Positions 14,153-24,247 of a DNA stretch of 29,928 nucleotides are shown here, piece by piece; within the stretch, counting starts at the first letter, position 1, and every line of letters begins with the position of its first letter. Origin of the DNA: Candidatus Tectomicrobia bacterium (GTDB taxonomy: Bacteria > UBA8248); the NCBI GenBank assembly GCA_016192135.1, contig JACPUR010000028.1:1-29928 (forward strand), given 5' to 3'. Under the pieces are notes generated by a model, which searched no databases, was not told the DNA's origin, and worked only from the letters and a program-made list of their open reading frames with translations. The translations under genes were made by a program, and so were the position numbers.

Positions 14153-14979
14153 CGGCCGTCCCCCGCGCAGCGGAAGCCCACCATGTCCAGGCCGATGTCG
14201 GCCGGGTTGGCGTGGCGGTAGCTCGCGCGCAGGCACCAGGGGTTGTTGCCCCAGCCGCCCCCGCGCAGGGCGACGAGGCGGGGCTTTCCCGGGAAGGGGC
14301 TCGCCGTCCACTCCCAGACGTTCCCCGCCATGTCGAGGAGGCCGAAGGGGGAGGCGCCCGCCGGGAAGCTTCCGATCGGAGCGGTCCTGAGGTGGCCGTC
14401 GCTCGCGTCGGCCGCGCAGCAAGGAACCGTGCCGAAGTTGGCGCGGCGTCCGCCCTCCTGCCGCGGCGGCGCGTCGCCCCAGGGATAGCGGCGGCCGTCC
14501 GCCCCCCGGGCGGCGAATTCCCACTCCTCCTCGGCCGGCAGGCGCAGGCCCGCCCAGCGGCAGAAGGCGGCCGCGTCGCGCGCGCTCACCTGGACGGCGG
14601 GGTGAGTCTCCCGCCCCTCGGCCGAGTCGCCGGGGCCGTGGGGATGGCGCCAGTCGGCGCCCCGGACCTCGCGCCAGCGGCCGTCCCACACGTGGCCGAA
14701 GCCCGCGCGCTCGGGGTCGGTGAGGTGGCCTGCCGCCTGGACGAAGGCGGCGAATTGGCGGTTCGTCACCTCGTGTTTCATCATGCGGAAGGGCCGGACC
14801 GTCACCCGCCGCGGCGCTTCGTCCGGCTCGCCGCGGGGATCGCCCATCGTGAAGGCGCCGCCCGGGATGTCCACCAGCTCCAGCGCGGCCGAGGCGTGGG
14901 CGCGGTGCGCCGCCGCGGGGAGCAGGAACAGGAGGGCGGGGAGCAGGCACCGGCCGAGCAGGACGATGGGGCGGGGCAT
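14149..14979 (-). CDS. Exported SUMF1/FGE-sulfatase-domain protein
   Basis: The 276-residue protein has a signal peptide (LLGRCLLPALLFLLPAAAHRAHA) and a full SUMF1 domain: LVDIPGGAFTMGDPRGEPDE, FRMMKHEVTNRQFAAFVQAA, VSARDAAAFCRWAGLRLPAE, EEWEFAARG, RRYPWGD, MAGNVWEWTAS and LRGGGWGNNPWCLRASYRHA, ending VGFRCAGDGR. Only one Cys (WCLRAS) lies in the catalytic segment instead of the FGE pair, so conversion of sulfatase Cys to formylglycine is doubtful. It overlaps the following DUF523/DUF1722 gene by four bases. It is a different paralogue from the SUMF1-like gene at 4599-5366. No clear Shine-Dalgarno is seen before the ATG, so the start is less certain. Confidence 0.85.
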   Translation of the reverse strand: MPRPIVLLGRCLLPALLFLLPAAAHRAHASAALELVDIPGGAFTMGDPRGEPDEAPRRVTVRPFRMMKHEVTNRQFAAFVQAAGHLTDPERAGFGHVWDGRWREVRGADWRHPHGPGDSAEGRETHPAVQVSARDAAAFCRWAGLRLPAEEEWEFAARGADGRRYPWGDAPPRQEGGRRANFGTVPCCAADASDGHLRTAPIGSFPAGASPFGLLDMAGNVWEWTASPFPGKPRLVALRGGGWGNNPWCLRASYRHANPADIGLDMVGFRCAGDGR

Positions 14980-15142
14980 GGGGAGGGGTCCGGCGAAAGA
15001 GGAACCAAGAGTCTATCTCCTTACGGTCTTACCATAGCACAGGTGAATTTTGAGCTAGGCGCTCAAGGACTAGGGATCACACTTTTACTCTATGATTTTT
15101 TCACACGAAGGAGATAGAACGAAGGGTCCGGAAACGCCAGCC

Positions 15143-15316
15143 TGTCATTCCGAAGAAGCGAAGCGACTGAGGAATCCGCTTTTGTCTTGCGGTGTCATGC
15201 TGAGCGGAGCGAAGCATCTTCGTCAGCGGCTACCCGCGTAGATTCTTCGCTCCCTCCGGTCGCTCAGAATGACAACTTTTTCGCAGAAGCAGATTCCTCG
15301 CTACGCTCGGAATGAC
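15143..15316. repeat. Nested inverted repeats of the TGTCATNCTGAG type
   Basis: An outer inverted repeat starts TGTCATTCCGA...GAGGAATC (15143 onward) and ends GATTCC...CTCGGAATGAC (to 15316). Inside it, a second inverted repeat runs TGTCATGCTGAGCGGAGCGA...to...TCGCTCAGAATGACA (15193-15274). Both arms belong to the same kind of imperfect, TGTCAT-bounded palindrome that is dispersed in many bacterial genomes. There is no reading frame of interest. One element appears inserted in, or duplicated within, another of its kind. Confidence 0.75.
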
Positions 15317-15381
15317 GACCTCGGAATCCATCCCTTTTCTTTCATACCCGTTAGACTTACTCGGCCCGCCCCCTCAACTCC

Positions 15382-15849
15382 TCACGGTCCGCGCCGCTCC
15401 GCCCGGATCTGGGCGAGGACGCGCTCCTCGTCGCGGGCCGCGTCGAGGGCCATCGAGATGTCCCGCACGTAGTAGCCCATCCCGGCCAGCATGGCGAGGA
15501 AGGCCAGGACGAAGCAGAAGATGGCGGCGCCGTTGGCCGGGGGCCACAGCACGGCGAGCCCGAGGAGCAGGCACGTCGCGAGGGTCAGGATGATGCTGGC
15601 CAGCACCCACAGGAGGGCGTTGCGGACCACGATCACGTGCCGGGTGACGGCTTCAATCTGCCGGTCGAGCACCTGGGCCTCGGCGTGCTCCCCCAGGCGC
15701 TCCTTCTGGTGGCGCTCCCAGTGGAAGCCCCGCAGGCGGGTGATGATGCCCATCATGCGCGTGTTGATGGAGAGGGCCAGCAGCCCCGCCGCCGAGATGA
15801 AGATGGCGGGCGAGAGGAGAGCCGCCACCAGCTGTGCCCCGGTCATCAC
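15382..15849 (-). CDS. DUF2721-family membrane protein
   Basis: The 155-residue product starts at GTG 15849 (or ATG 15846) after a strong AGGAGG. It has a first hydrophobic segment (LVAALLSPAIFISAAGLLALSI). An amphipathic basic loop follows (NTRMMGIITRLRGFHWERHQKE, LDRQIEAVTRHVIVVRNAL). Two further membrane helices follow (LLWVLASIILTLATCLLLGLAVLW and IFCFVLAFLAMLAGMGYYV) and a charged tail. This is the DUF2721 layout. The function is unknown. It is divergent from the acyl-CoA synthetase gene; their shared 110-base spacer carries an inverted repeat and a TTGACA box. Confidence 0.85.
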   Translation of the reverse strand: MMTGAQLVAALLSPAIFISAAGLLALSINTRMMGIITRLRGFHWERHQKERLGEHAEAQVLDRQIEAVTRHVIVVRNALLWVLASIILTLATCLLLGLAVLWPPANGAAIFCFVLAFLAMLAGMGYYVRDISMALDAARDEERVLAQIRAERRGP

Positions 15850-15872
15850 GGCCTCCTAGAAAGGGGCTCCTT

Positions 15873-15900
15873 TTGACATACTATTTGTAGTATATATCGA
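15873..15900 (+). promoter_or_regulatory. Possible promoter with embedded inverted-repeat operator
   Basis: TTGACA (15873-15878) and TATCGA (15895-15900), 16 bases apart, form a candidate promoter for the acyl-CoA synthetase gene. Between them lies a perfect inverted repeat ATACTA-TTTG-TAGTAT (15878-15893), which could be a repressor site also affecting the divergent DUF2721 gene. No regulator gene is adjacent. Confidence 0.4.
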
Positions 15901-15960
15901 TCATCGCGCGTGGGGCTGGCCTGACGCTCCCGGGATTCCATGAAGGGCAGGCGAGGACAG

Positions 15961-17589
15961 ATGAAACGGCATGTCGCCCCCGTCCGGTTCGAGACTTTGG
16001 GGCGGATGGTGCGGGAGAACGCCGCCCGCCGGTCTCACCGGTCCGCCATTCTATGGGAAGCGGGCGGCGCGGGGGCCGCCTCCGGCCTGGGGGCGCCATC
16101 GGGCGGCGGAGGCGAGGACCGCCACCTCACCCACGTGGCGCTGAACGCGGCGGTCAACCGCTTCGCCTCCGCCCTCGCCCGGCGGGGAGCGGGCCGGGGA
16201 GACCGCGTCGCCCTGCTGGTCGGAAACCGCCCGGAATTCGTCGTCGCCTACTACGGCGCGGCCAAGGCGGGCGCCGTGAGCGTTCCCCTGAACACCCGCC
16301 TCTCGGGCCGGGAGCTCGCCTATATCCTGGCTGACTCGGGGGCCTCGCTCCTCGTGGCGCAAGAGGACTTCTGGCCCGCCCTCGCCGGGCGCCGCGCGGA
16401 GCTCTCCGCTCTGCGGGAGGTGGTCTGGGTCGGAGAGGCCGGCCCCCCGGCGGGCGCCCGCCCCTTCGAGGCTTTCCTGGCGGAGGGAGAAGAGGCCGAG
16501 CCCGAAGAAGCCGCCTCGTCCGGCGCCCTGGCCTCGATTTGCTACACCTCGGGCACCACGGGCCTGCCCAAGGGGGCGCTCCTCACCCACCGGAACATCC
16601 TGGTGAACGGGAGGAACTGCGAGGCCGTCTTCCGGTGCACCGAGAGCGACCGCACCCTCGTCGCCGTCCCCCTCTTTCACGTGACGGGCCTGACGAGCCA
16701 GCTCATCGCCATGGGCTACGTCGGCGCCTCCTGCGTCCTGATGTCGCGCTACAAGACCGAAGAAGTGATGCGCCTCATCGAGAAGTTCCGCGTCACCCAC
16801 CTCATCGCCGCCCCCACCATCTTCGTCCTCATGCTCCTGCACGAGCGGTGCGCCGGTTACGACATGGACTGCCTCCGCATCGCCTCCTACGGGGGCGGGC
16901 CCATCGCCCCCGAGACCGTCCGGGGGATCAAGGCCCGCTTCCCCCGCGCCGAGGCCATCCAGCTCTACGGGCTCACCGAGACGAGCGGGATGGTGACCTA
17001 TCACCCCGACGAAATGGCGCTCGCCAAGCCCACCTCGGTCGGCAGGCTCGCCCCCGAGTGCGAGCTTTGCACGGTGGACGAAGATGACAACCCCCTCCCT
17101 CCCGGCGGGGTGGGCGAACTCTGCGCGCGGGCGCCGAACGTGGTCTCGGGCTACTGGAACAAAGAAGAGGCGACGGCGGAGGCCATGCGGGGCGGCTGGT
17201 TCCACACCGGCGACCTCGCCCGCTACGACGCGGACGGCTACTACTACATCCTGGACCGCAAGAAGGACATGATCTGCCGCGGGGCCGAGAACATCTACAG
17301 CAAGGAGGTCGAGGACGTCCTCTACACCCACCCGGCGGTCATGGAAGCGGCCCTGTACGGCGTGCCCGACCGGGTCTTCGGGGAGGTGCCCCGGGCGGCG
17401 GTGGTCCTCAGGCCCGGCAAGTCCGCGGAGGAGGAGGAGATCCGCGCCTTCTGCGCGGGCCGGCTCGCCGACTACAAGATCCCCACCAAGGTGCGCTTCC
17501 TCGCCGAGCTGCCCAAGAACGCAAACGGCAAGATTCTCAAGCGCGCCCTGCGCGAGTCGGACCCCGGCCTCCAGGCGGGCCGAGTCTGA
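15961..17589 (+). CDS. AMP-forming acyl-CoA synthetase (class I adenylate-forming)
   Basis: The 542-residue enzyme, from ATG 15961 with GAGGACAG before it, carries all adenylate-forming motifs. These are ICYTSGTTGLPKGALLTH (A3, ATP-phosphate loop), IQLYGLTETSGMV (A5), GWFHTGDLARYDADGYYYILDRKKDMI (A7/A8 with the hinge Asp and Arg), and the catalytic Lys in PKNANGKILKRAL (A10). GAENIYSKEVEDVL marks the CoA-ligase domain. It activates a carboxylic acid to its CoA thioester through an acyl-AMP. The substrate cannot be deduced. It converges with the 2-hydroxyisobutyryl-CoA mutase operon but is transcribed separately, so participation there is uncertain. An in-frame ATG at 15940 is a less likely start. 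Confidence 0.93.
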   Translation: MKRHVAPVRFETLGRMVRENAARRSHRSAILWEAGGAGAASGLGAPSGGGGEDRHLTHVALNAAVNRFASALARRGAGRGDRVALLVGNRPEFVVAYYGAAKAGAVSVPLNTRLSGRELAYILADSGASLLVAQEDFWPALAGRRAELSALREVVWVGEAGPPAGARPFEAFLAEGEEAEPEEAASSGALASICYTSGTTGLPKGALLTHRNILVNGRNCEAVFRCTESDRTLVAVPLFHVTGLTSQLIAMGYVGASCVLMSRYKTEEVMRLIEKFRVTHLIAAPTIFVLMLLHERCAGYDMDCLRIASYGGGPIAPETVRGIKARFPRAEAIQLYGLTETSGMVTYHPDEMALAKPTSVGRLAPECELCTVDEDDNPLPPGGVGELCARAPNVVSGYWNKEEATAEAMRGGWFHTGDLARYDADGYYYILDRKKDMICRGAENIYSKEVEDVLYTHPAVMEAALYGVPDRVFGEVPRAAVVLRPGKSAEEEEIRAFCAGRLADYKIPTKVRFLAELPKNANGKILKRALRESDPGLQAGRV

Positions 17590-17604
17590 GGCCGGCGCGT
17601 CCGC

Positions 17605-19305
<1,701 letters not shown>

Positions 19306-19309
19306 GGCC

Positions 19310-20284
19310 TCAGTCCTTGTAGAAGGCGGCGAGCAGGTCCATCGCCGCGGCGTAGGGGTCCACGTTACGCGCCATCACTTGCTCGATAAGGCCCGCGAAC
19401 CTGCCATCCCGCCGGCCCACGAAGCGGGTTCGCAAAATCTCCTCGGCCGTCTTGAGGACCCGCATCTCGATGATCCGCCGGCAGCGGCGCTCCATCCCGC
19501 CCGATCCGTCCAGGCGGGCCCGGTGGCCGTCGATCGCCGAAAGCAGATCGCCGGTCCCCTCGTCGCGTTCAGCGCTCGTCGGCACCACGGGAACCACCCA
19601 GGCCGGCTCTCCATCTCCGGAGGGGCCGAGGGCGAGCATGGCCTTCAGGTCGGCGAGTGTCTTGTGCGCGTCGGCGCGGTCGCACTTGCTGACCACGTGG
19701 ATGTCGGCGATCTCTAGGAGGCCAGCCTTGATGGCCTGAATCTCGTCCCCGAGGCCGGGCGCCGAAACCACCACCACCGTATGCGCCGCCCGTGCGATGT
19801 CCACCTCGTCCTGGCCGACGCCCACGGTCTCCACCAGGACGAGGTCGAAGCCGGCCGCGTCCAGAATGTCCACGGCATCCAGGGTGGATCGGGCCAGGCC
19901 ACCCAGCGCCCCGCGCGTGGCCATGCTTCGGATGAAAACGCCGGGGTCGGCCGTGAGCCCGGTCATCCGCACGCGGTCGCCCAGGATGGCCCCTCCCGAA
20001 AAGGGACTGGAGGGATCGACGGCGACGATCCCAATCTTGCGGCCGCTTTCGCGGACGGCCCGGGCCAGCGACCGCACGAGGGTGGACTTGCCGCTCCCCG
20101 GAACTCCGGTGAGGCCGACCACGTGCGCCTTGCCGGTGTGGAAGTAAATCTCGGCCAGGGCGTGGCGGGACCCCTCGTCACCCGCCTCGGCCCGCGACAT
20201 CATCCGCGCGATTCCCCGCACGCGGCCCGCCAGGACCTCGGAAACCAGCTCGCCGGAGGGCGTTCGGGCCATGACGTCAGGCAT
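19310..20284 (-). CDS. meaH: MeaB/ArgK-type G-protein chaperone of the B12 mutase
   Basis: The 324-residue GTPase shows the P-loop GVPGSGKST (residues about 60-68), IGIVAVDPSSPFSGGAILGDRVRM (the MeaB signature with switch I), LVLVETVGVGQDEVDIA (Walker B/switch II) and VVSKCDRAD (the NKxD-type guanine motif, here SKCD). MeaB-family proteins gate cofactor loading and protect or reactivate adenosylcobalamin-dependent mutases. The gene overlaps the end of the CoA ligase by eight bases and precedes the mutase large-subunit gene by four. It therefore serves this mutase, as the MeaH protein does in known 2-hydroxyisobutyryl-CoA mutase operons. The symbol is by context. Confidence 0.92.
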   Translation of the reverse strand: MPDVMARTPSGELVSEVLAGRVRGIARMMSRAEAGDEGSRHALAEIYFHTGKAHVVGLTGVPGSGKSTLVRSLARAVRESGRKIGIVAVDPSSPFSGGAILGDRVRMTGLTADPGVFIRSMATRGALGGLARSTLDAVDILDAAGFDLVLVETVGVGQDEVDIARAAHTVVVVSAPGLGDEIQAIKAGLLEIADIHVVSKCDRADAHKTLADLKAMLALGPSGDGEPAWVVPVVPTSAERDEGTGDLLSAIDGHRARLDGSGGMERRCRRIIEMRVLKTAEEILRTRFVGRRDGRFAGLIEQVMARNVDPYAAAMDLLAAFYKD

Positions 20285-21698
20285 CCATCTTCTGCTGGAG
20301 CGAGCGGAAGAGGTCCCGGTCGTCGACCACCCGCCGCGCCTTGAAGTCCGTACGCGGGAGCACCCCCGCTTCCACCACCTCGACCCGGGCCCGGACGCCC
20401 AACACCCGGTTCAGGCCGGCTTCCGCCCGGCGGCGCAACCCTTCGATGGCCTCCTCGCCCGCTTCGTACACCGCCTCTTTGGCGTCCAAGCGCACCAGCA
20501 GCTCATCCATGGCGCCGTCGCGGGTGATGATGATGCGGTGCTCGCCGCCGTAGTCCGAAAATCCGTTGAGCACCGAGTCGATGGCGCTGGGATAGATGTT
20601 CTCCCCGCGGATGGTGAACATGTCGTCGATGCGGCCGTAGATTCCCTGGGGAAGGCGCGGATAGGTGCGCCCGCATGGGTTGGGCTCCTCCACCCAGTGG
20701 GTGAGGTCGCCCGAGACCAGACGGATCATCGGCTGGGAGGTTCGCTCCAGATGGGTGTATACGGGCGTGCCCCGGCTGCCGTAGGGTACGCGGCAATGGG
20801 TCTGGGGATCGCAGATCTCGGTGTAGACCATGTCTTGCCACAGCAGCATGCCCTCGGTCTCGTAGCTCCCGGCCAGGTTCATCCACGGCGTCATCTCGGC
20901 CATGGAGCCGCAATCGATCGCCCGGGCGCCGTAGGCCTCCTCGATGCGCTGGCGGATGCTCGGGACCGAGGCCCCGGGCTCGCCCGAGAAGAACATCTGC
21001 CTGAGCCCGAAGTCCCTGGGGTTCAGCCCTTCCCCGGCGGCCACCTCGGCCAGATGAAGCGCATAGGAGGGCGTACTGTAGAAGGCGGCGGGCTTGACCA
21101 GGTTCATCCACATGGCCGCCCGCGCCGTCATGCCCGGTGCGCCTGCGCCGAAGGGGAAGCACTTGGCGCGCAGGCGCTCGGCGCCCAGGAGCGTCCCCCA
21201 GGAGCCCATGTAGAGGCTGAAAACGGCGGCGACGAATACGATGTCCCCAGGCCGGATGCCCATGCCCCACATCACCCGGGCCTGGTTGTTGGCGATGGCT
21301 TGCCAGTCGTCTCGGCCGATGGCGAAAATGGTCGGCCGTCCGGTGGTGCCGGAGGTTCCGTGGATGTGATGGACCTCCGTCGGGGGGATGCACAGATAAT
21401 CCCCGAAGGGTTCCGCCCGGGCCTGGGACTCGCGCAACTCCGCCTTGGTGACCACGGGCACCCGCTCGAAGTCCTCCAGTGAATGGATGTGGTCGGGATG
21501 AATTCCGGCTTCGTCCCACTTTCGCCGGTAGAACGGCCCGTGCGCGTAGGCGTAGCGCATCACCTCGCGCAGCCGCCCGAGGATGGCATTTTCGCGGTCG
21601 CCGGCGGGCATGGTCTCGCGCGCCGGAAACCAGTGCCGGCTCGAGGCGGCCGGCATATAGTCGGGGTCGTACCTGGGCGGGAAAGACCAGTACTCCAC
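20277..21698 (-). CDS. hcl: PaaK-like AMP-forming CoA ligase, probable 2-hydroxyisobutyrate-CoA ligase
   Basis: The 473-residue product, from GTG 21698 with GGAGAAGG seven bases upstream, is of the phenylacetate-CoA ligase type. It has an N-terminal AILGRLREVMRYAYAHGPFYRRKWDEAG, the phosphate loop HIHGTSGTTGRPT, GEPGASVPSIRQRIEEAYG, CGSMAEMTPWMN, a GRIDDMFTIRGENIYPSAID hinge and a C-terminal ferredoxin-like lid (VLPRTDFKARRVVDDR). Its place between the B12 subunit and the MeaB-type gene matches the gene content of characterised 2-hydroxyisobutyrate operons, where the ligase makes 2-hydroxyisobutyryl-CoA for the mutase. The substrate is inferred from context. An upstream TTG (21722) is the alternative start but has no ribosome-binding site. 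Confidence 0.88.
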   Translation of the reverse strand: MEYWSFPPRYDPDYMPAASSRHWFPARETMPAGDRENAILGRLREVMRYAYAHGPFYRRKWDEAGIHPDHIHSLEDFERVPVVTKAELRESQARAEPFGDYLCIPPTEVHHIHGTSGTTGRPTIFAIGRDDWQAIANNQARVMWGMGIRPGDIVFVAAVFSLYMGSWGTLLGAERLRAKCFPFGAGAPGMTARAAMWMNLVKPAAFYSTPSYALHLAEVAAGEGLNPRDFGLRQMFFSGEPGASVPSIRQRIEEAYGARAIDCGSMAEMTPWMNLAGSYETEGMLLWQDMVYTEICDPQTHCRVPYGSRGTPVYTHLERTSQPMIRLVSGDLTHWVEEPNPCGRTYPRLPQGIYGRIDDMFTIRGENIYPSAIDSVLNGFSDYGGEHRIIITRDGAMDELLVRLDAKEAVYEAGEEAIEGLRRRAEAGLNRVLGVRARVEVVEAGVLPRTDFKARRVVDDRDLFRSLQQKMDA

Positions 21699-21732
21699 GG
21701 CGACGCCTTCTCCTGGCGACAAGGGTCTCCGC

Positions 21733-22149
21733 CTAACGGCGGCTCCGCGCCGCCACCAGCCGCCTCACTGTGTCGACGATCACGTCCGGTGTGGTGTCCT
21801 GCAGAAGGACCTCGCTTACCCCCCGGTTCTTCAGGTCAGCGGCGTCCTCGTCCGACATCACGCCGCCGGCAAGCACGATGATATCCTCGGCGTCGTTCAT
21901 CTTCAAGAGGTCGATGATGCGGGGAAGGATTGTCATGTGGGCGCCGGACAGCAGACTTACCCCGAGCACGTCCACATCCTCCTGGATGGCGGCGTCGGCC
22001 ACTTCCTCCGGGGTGCGGTGGAGGCCGGTGTATATCACCTCCATGCCCGCGTCGCGCAAGCACCGTGCAACCACCTTGACACCGCGGTCGTGGCCGTCGA
22101 GTCCGACCTTTGCCACCAGCACACGGATGAGATCCCTCTCCTGGCTCAT
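21733..22149 (-). CDS. hcmB: B12-binding small subunit of the acyl-CoA mutase
   Basis: The 138-residue protein is a free-standing cobalamin-binding domain. It has the DxHxxG motif in GLDGHDRGVKVVARCL (the His is the lower axial ligand), followed by the SxL motif in VLGVSLLSGAH and the GG motif in VLAGGVMSDEDAADL. It binds adenosylcobalamin and pairs with the large subunit at 17605-19305, which lacks this domain. AGGCAGAG lies just before the ATG at 22149. It is the first gene of the mutase operon, behind a good promoter at 22263-22291. The ligase gene follows after 34 bases. Confidence 0.94.
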   Translation of the reverse strand: MSQERDLIRVLVAKVGLDGHDRGVKVVARCLRDAGMEVIYTGLHRTPEEVADAAIQEDVDVLGVSLLSGAHMTILPRIIDLLKMNDAEDIIVLAGGVMSDEDAADLKNRGVSEVLLQDTTPDVIVDTVRRLVAARSRR

Positions 22150-22262
22150 CTCTGCCTCACGCAATCGACAGCCCTGCGAGCGCCACCTGTCCCATGAATC
22201 CGGCTCTCGAGCGCCTTCGCCCTCTCTACGCAAACACCGAGGGATCAACCGATATTTTCCCA

Positions 22263-22291
22263 AATTTACCTGGGTTAAAACAGTCTAGCAA
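22263..22291 (-). promoter_or_regulatory. Probable promoter of the 2-hydroxyisobutyryl-CoA mutase operon
   Basis: On the minus strand TTGCTA (22291-22286) and TAAATT (22268-22263) are separated by exactly 17 bases in a local AT-rich patch. The transcript would have a leader of about 105 bases before hcmB. No B12 riboswitch is seen in that leader. The rest of the 22150-22450 gap contains no recognisable gene. Confidence 0.5.
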
Positions 22292-22450
22292 ACTGAGCGC
22301 CAGATTCTCCCCGGAACCCTTTGATAAGCAGTTCCAGTTATTTTTACGGAGCCAAAATCTCAGATGGTCATCATTGATGTCATCGTTCCATTTGTTCTTG
22401 CGGGCTGTGCCATCTATCTCCTTGTCCCGAATTCTTTTTCCTGGCCGGCC

Positions 22451-24106
22451 CTACCTCCCTTCATACCCATAGAACCCCCGCCCGCTCTTCCGCCCCAGCC
22501 AGCCCGCCGCGGTCATGCGGCTAAGGAGGGGCGGGGGGCCGAAGCGGGGCTCGTAGAGCTCGCGCGCCATGGCCTCCGCGACGAAGGTCAGCACATCCAC
22601 GCCCACGAGATCGCTGAGGGTGAGAGGGCCCATCGGGTGGCCCAGGCCCTCGCGCACCGCCTGATCGAGCGTCTCGCGCGGGGCCAAGCCCTCGTCGTAG
22701 AGCTGGGCCGCGTGGTTGAGGAAGGGCACGACGAGGCGGTTCACGAGGAAGCCGGGGCGGTCCTTCACGGGGATGGAGATCTTGCCGAGGCGCCGGCAGA
22801 AGGCCAGGCCGAAGGCGGCGATCTCGGGCTCGGTCTGCTGGGCCTCGATCACCTCGACCAGGCGCATGGCGTAGGGCGGGTTGAAGAAGTGGAGCCCGAG
22901 CACCCGCCCGGGCCGCCTCGTCTGGGCGGCCATGGCGGTGACGGGGAGGCAGGAGGTGTTGGTGGCGAGGATGGCCTCCTCTCCCGCGACGCCGCCGAGC
23001 CTCTTGAAGATATCAAGCTTGAGATCGAGATTCTCCACGGCCGCCTCGATGACGAGGTCGCACCCGGCGAGGCTCTCCAAGTCGGCGCTTCCCCGCAGGC
23101 GCCCGAGAGTGGCCTCCTTCTCCGCCTCCTGCATCTTCCCCCGCTGGACGGCGTCGGCGAGATTCTTCTGGACGCGCCCAAGGCCCGCTTCGAGCGCCTG
23201 GGCGTTCACCTCGACGGCACTGACTTCCAAGCCTGACGTGGCGCACACCTGGGCGATGCCGCTCCCCATGGCGCCCAAGCCGATGACCCCCACCCGGCGG
23301 ATGCCCTCCGCCAGCGCGGTGCCCGCCGAGAGATCCCGCGCCCCCGCCGCCTCCGGCAGGGCCTCGGCGTCGCCTTGGTCCGAGGGCCGCTGATACGTGA
23401 AGAAGCCCCGGCCGGATTTCATGCCCAGGCGCCCCGAGGCGATCATGCGGTCCGCCAGGGGGGGAGGGGCGTAGCGCGGGTCGCCGAGCTGCTCGAAGAG
23501 GGAGAGCGCCGCCTCCCGGTGCCTGTCCAGCCCCTGGATGTCGAGGAGGCGCATGGGTCCCATCTTGTAGCCCAGGCCCAGCTGAACGCCTACGTCAATG
23601 TCCGAAGAAGTGGCGTAGCCGGACTCCACCAGCCGGATGCAGTCGTTGAGGAAAGGGACGAAGAGGCGGTTCAGGATGAAGCCGGGGGTGTCCTTGACCA
23701 CGAGGGGGGCGAGCCCCGCCCCTTTCAGGAAGGCCACGGCGGCCTGGACCGTTCCCTCGCCCGTCAGGGGTCCCGGGGCCACCTCGACGAGCCCGCTGAA
23801 GGGGGCCGGATGGCGGAAGTGGAGGGCCACGACCCGCTCCGGGCAGCCCGAGGCCGCGCCGAGGGCGGCGGCGGAGAGGGTGCCGGTGCTGGTGGCCAGG
23901 ACGGTCCCATCCTCCGTCAGGCCGGCGAGGCGGCGGAGCAGGGCGCCCTTCTCGGCCAGGCCCCCCGGGAGGGCCTCGATGGCCAGGGCGCAGCCGGGGG
24001 GGATAGGATCGCCCGCCCCGGCGAGGGTCACCCGCACGCCCCCCTGGGTGAGGGCGGCGGAGATGGCGGAACCCTCGCCGATGACGGCGGCGTGCGTCTC
24101 GCTCAT
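22451..24106 (-). CDS. Tandem (double) 3-hydroxyacyl-CoA dehydrogenase
   Basis: The 551-residue protein has two copies of the 3-hydroxyacyl-CoA dehydrogenase unit. The C-terminal copy (about 271-551) is complete: Rossmann motif VGVIGLGAMGSGIAQV, the catalytic-type segment VLGLHFFNPP with His, PVKDRPGFLVNRLVVPFLNHA, and MGPLTLSDLVGVD. The N-terminal copy keeps the C-terminal domain (DTPGFILNRLFVPFLND, MGPMRLLDIQGLD) and ALHFRHPAPFSGLVEV. Its nucleotide-binding half is shortened, and AAVIGEGSAISAAL replaces the GxGxxG motif. It probably oxidises (S)-3-hydroxybutyryl-CoA to acetoacetyl-CoA with NAD. It sits directly upstream of, and on the same strand as, the mutase operon that would make this substrate, but a 300-base gap with its own promoter separates them. 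Confidence 0.9.
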   Translation of the reverse strand: MSETHAAVIGEGSAISAALTQGGVRVTLAGAGDPIPPGCALAIEALPGGLAEKGALLRRLAGLTEDGTVLATSTGTLSAAALGAASGCPERVVALHFRHPAPFSGLVEVAPGPLTGEGTVQAAVAFLKGAGLAPLVVKDTPGFILNRLFVPFLNDCIRLVESGYATSSDIDVGVQLGLGYKMGPMRLLDIQGLDRHREAALSLFEQLGDPRYAPPPLADRMIASGRLGMKSGRGFFTYQRPSDQGDAEALPEAAGARDLSAGTALAEGIRRVGVIGLGAMGSGIAQVCATSGLEVSAVEVNAQALEAGLGRVQKNLADAVQRGKMQEAEKEATLGRLRGSADLESLAGCDLVIEAAVENLDLKLDIFKRLGGVAGEEAILATNTSCLPVTAMAAQTRRPGRVLGLHFFNPPYAMRLVEVIEAQQTEPEIAAFGLAFCRRLGKISIPVKDRPGFLVNRLVVPFLNHAAQLYDEGLAPRETLDQAVREGLGHPMGPLTLSDLVGVDVLTFVAEAMARELYEPRFGPPPLLSRMTAAGWLGRKSGRGFYGYEGR

Positions 24107-24247
24107 CGCCGGATCTCCCGATTCAGGGGTGAATGGTCCATGTGGGAAAGGACCGCCGTAGGGTTTTGTAGGTTTTTCCGCCGGTGAGTGTCAAACCGGG
24201 AAGGCGGCTTGCGCCCAGCCGGACTTTCCGGCTATGGGGAATGCGCT

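Noticed and set aside
15050-15066. Small hairpin TTGAGC-TAGGC-GCTCAA upstream of the SUMF1-domain gene as an operator
   Set aside because: A six-base stem without a convincing promoter around it; such matches occur by chance.
22194-22472. A small plus-strand protein in the gap upstream of hcmB
   Set aside because: No ribosome-binding site, no domain, and the frame overlaps the mutase operon promoter.
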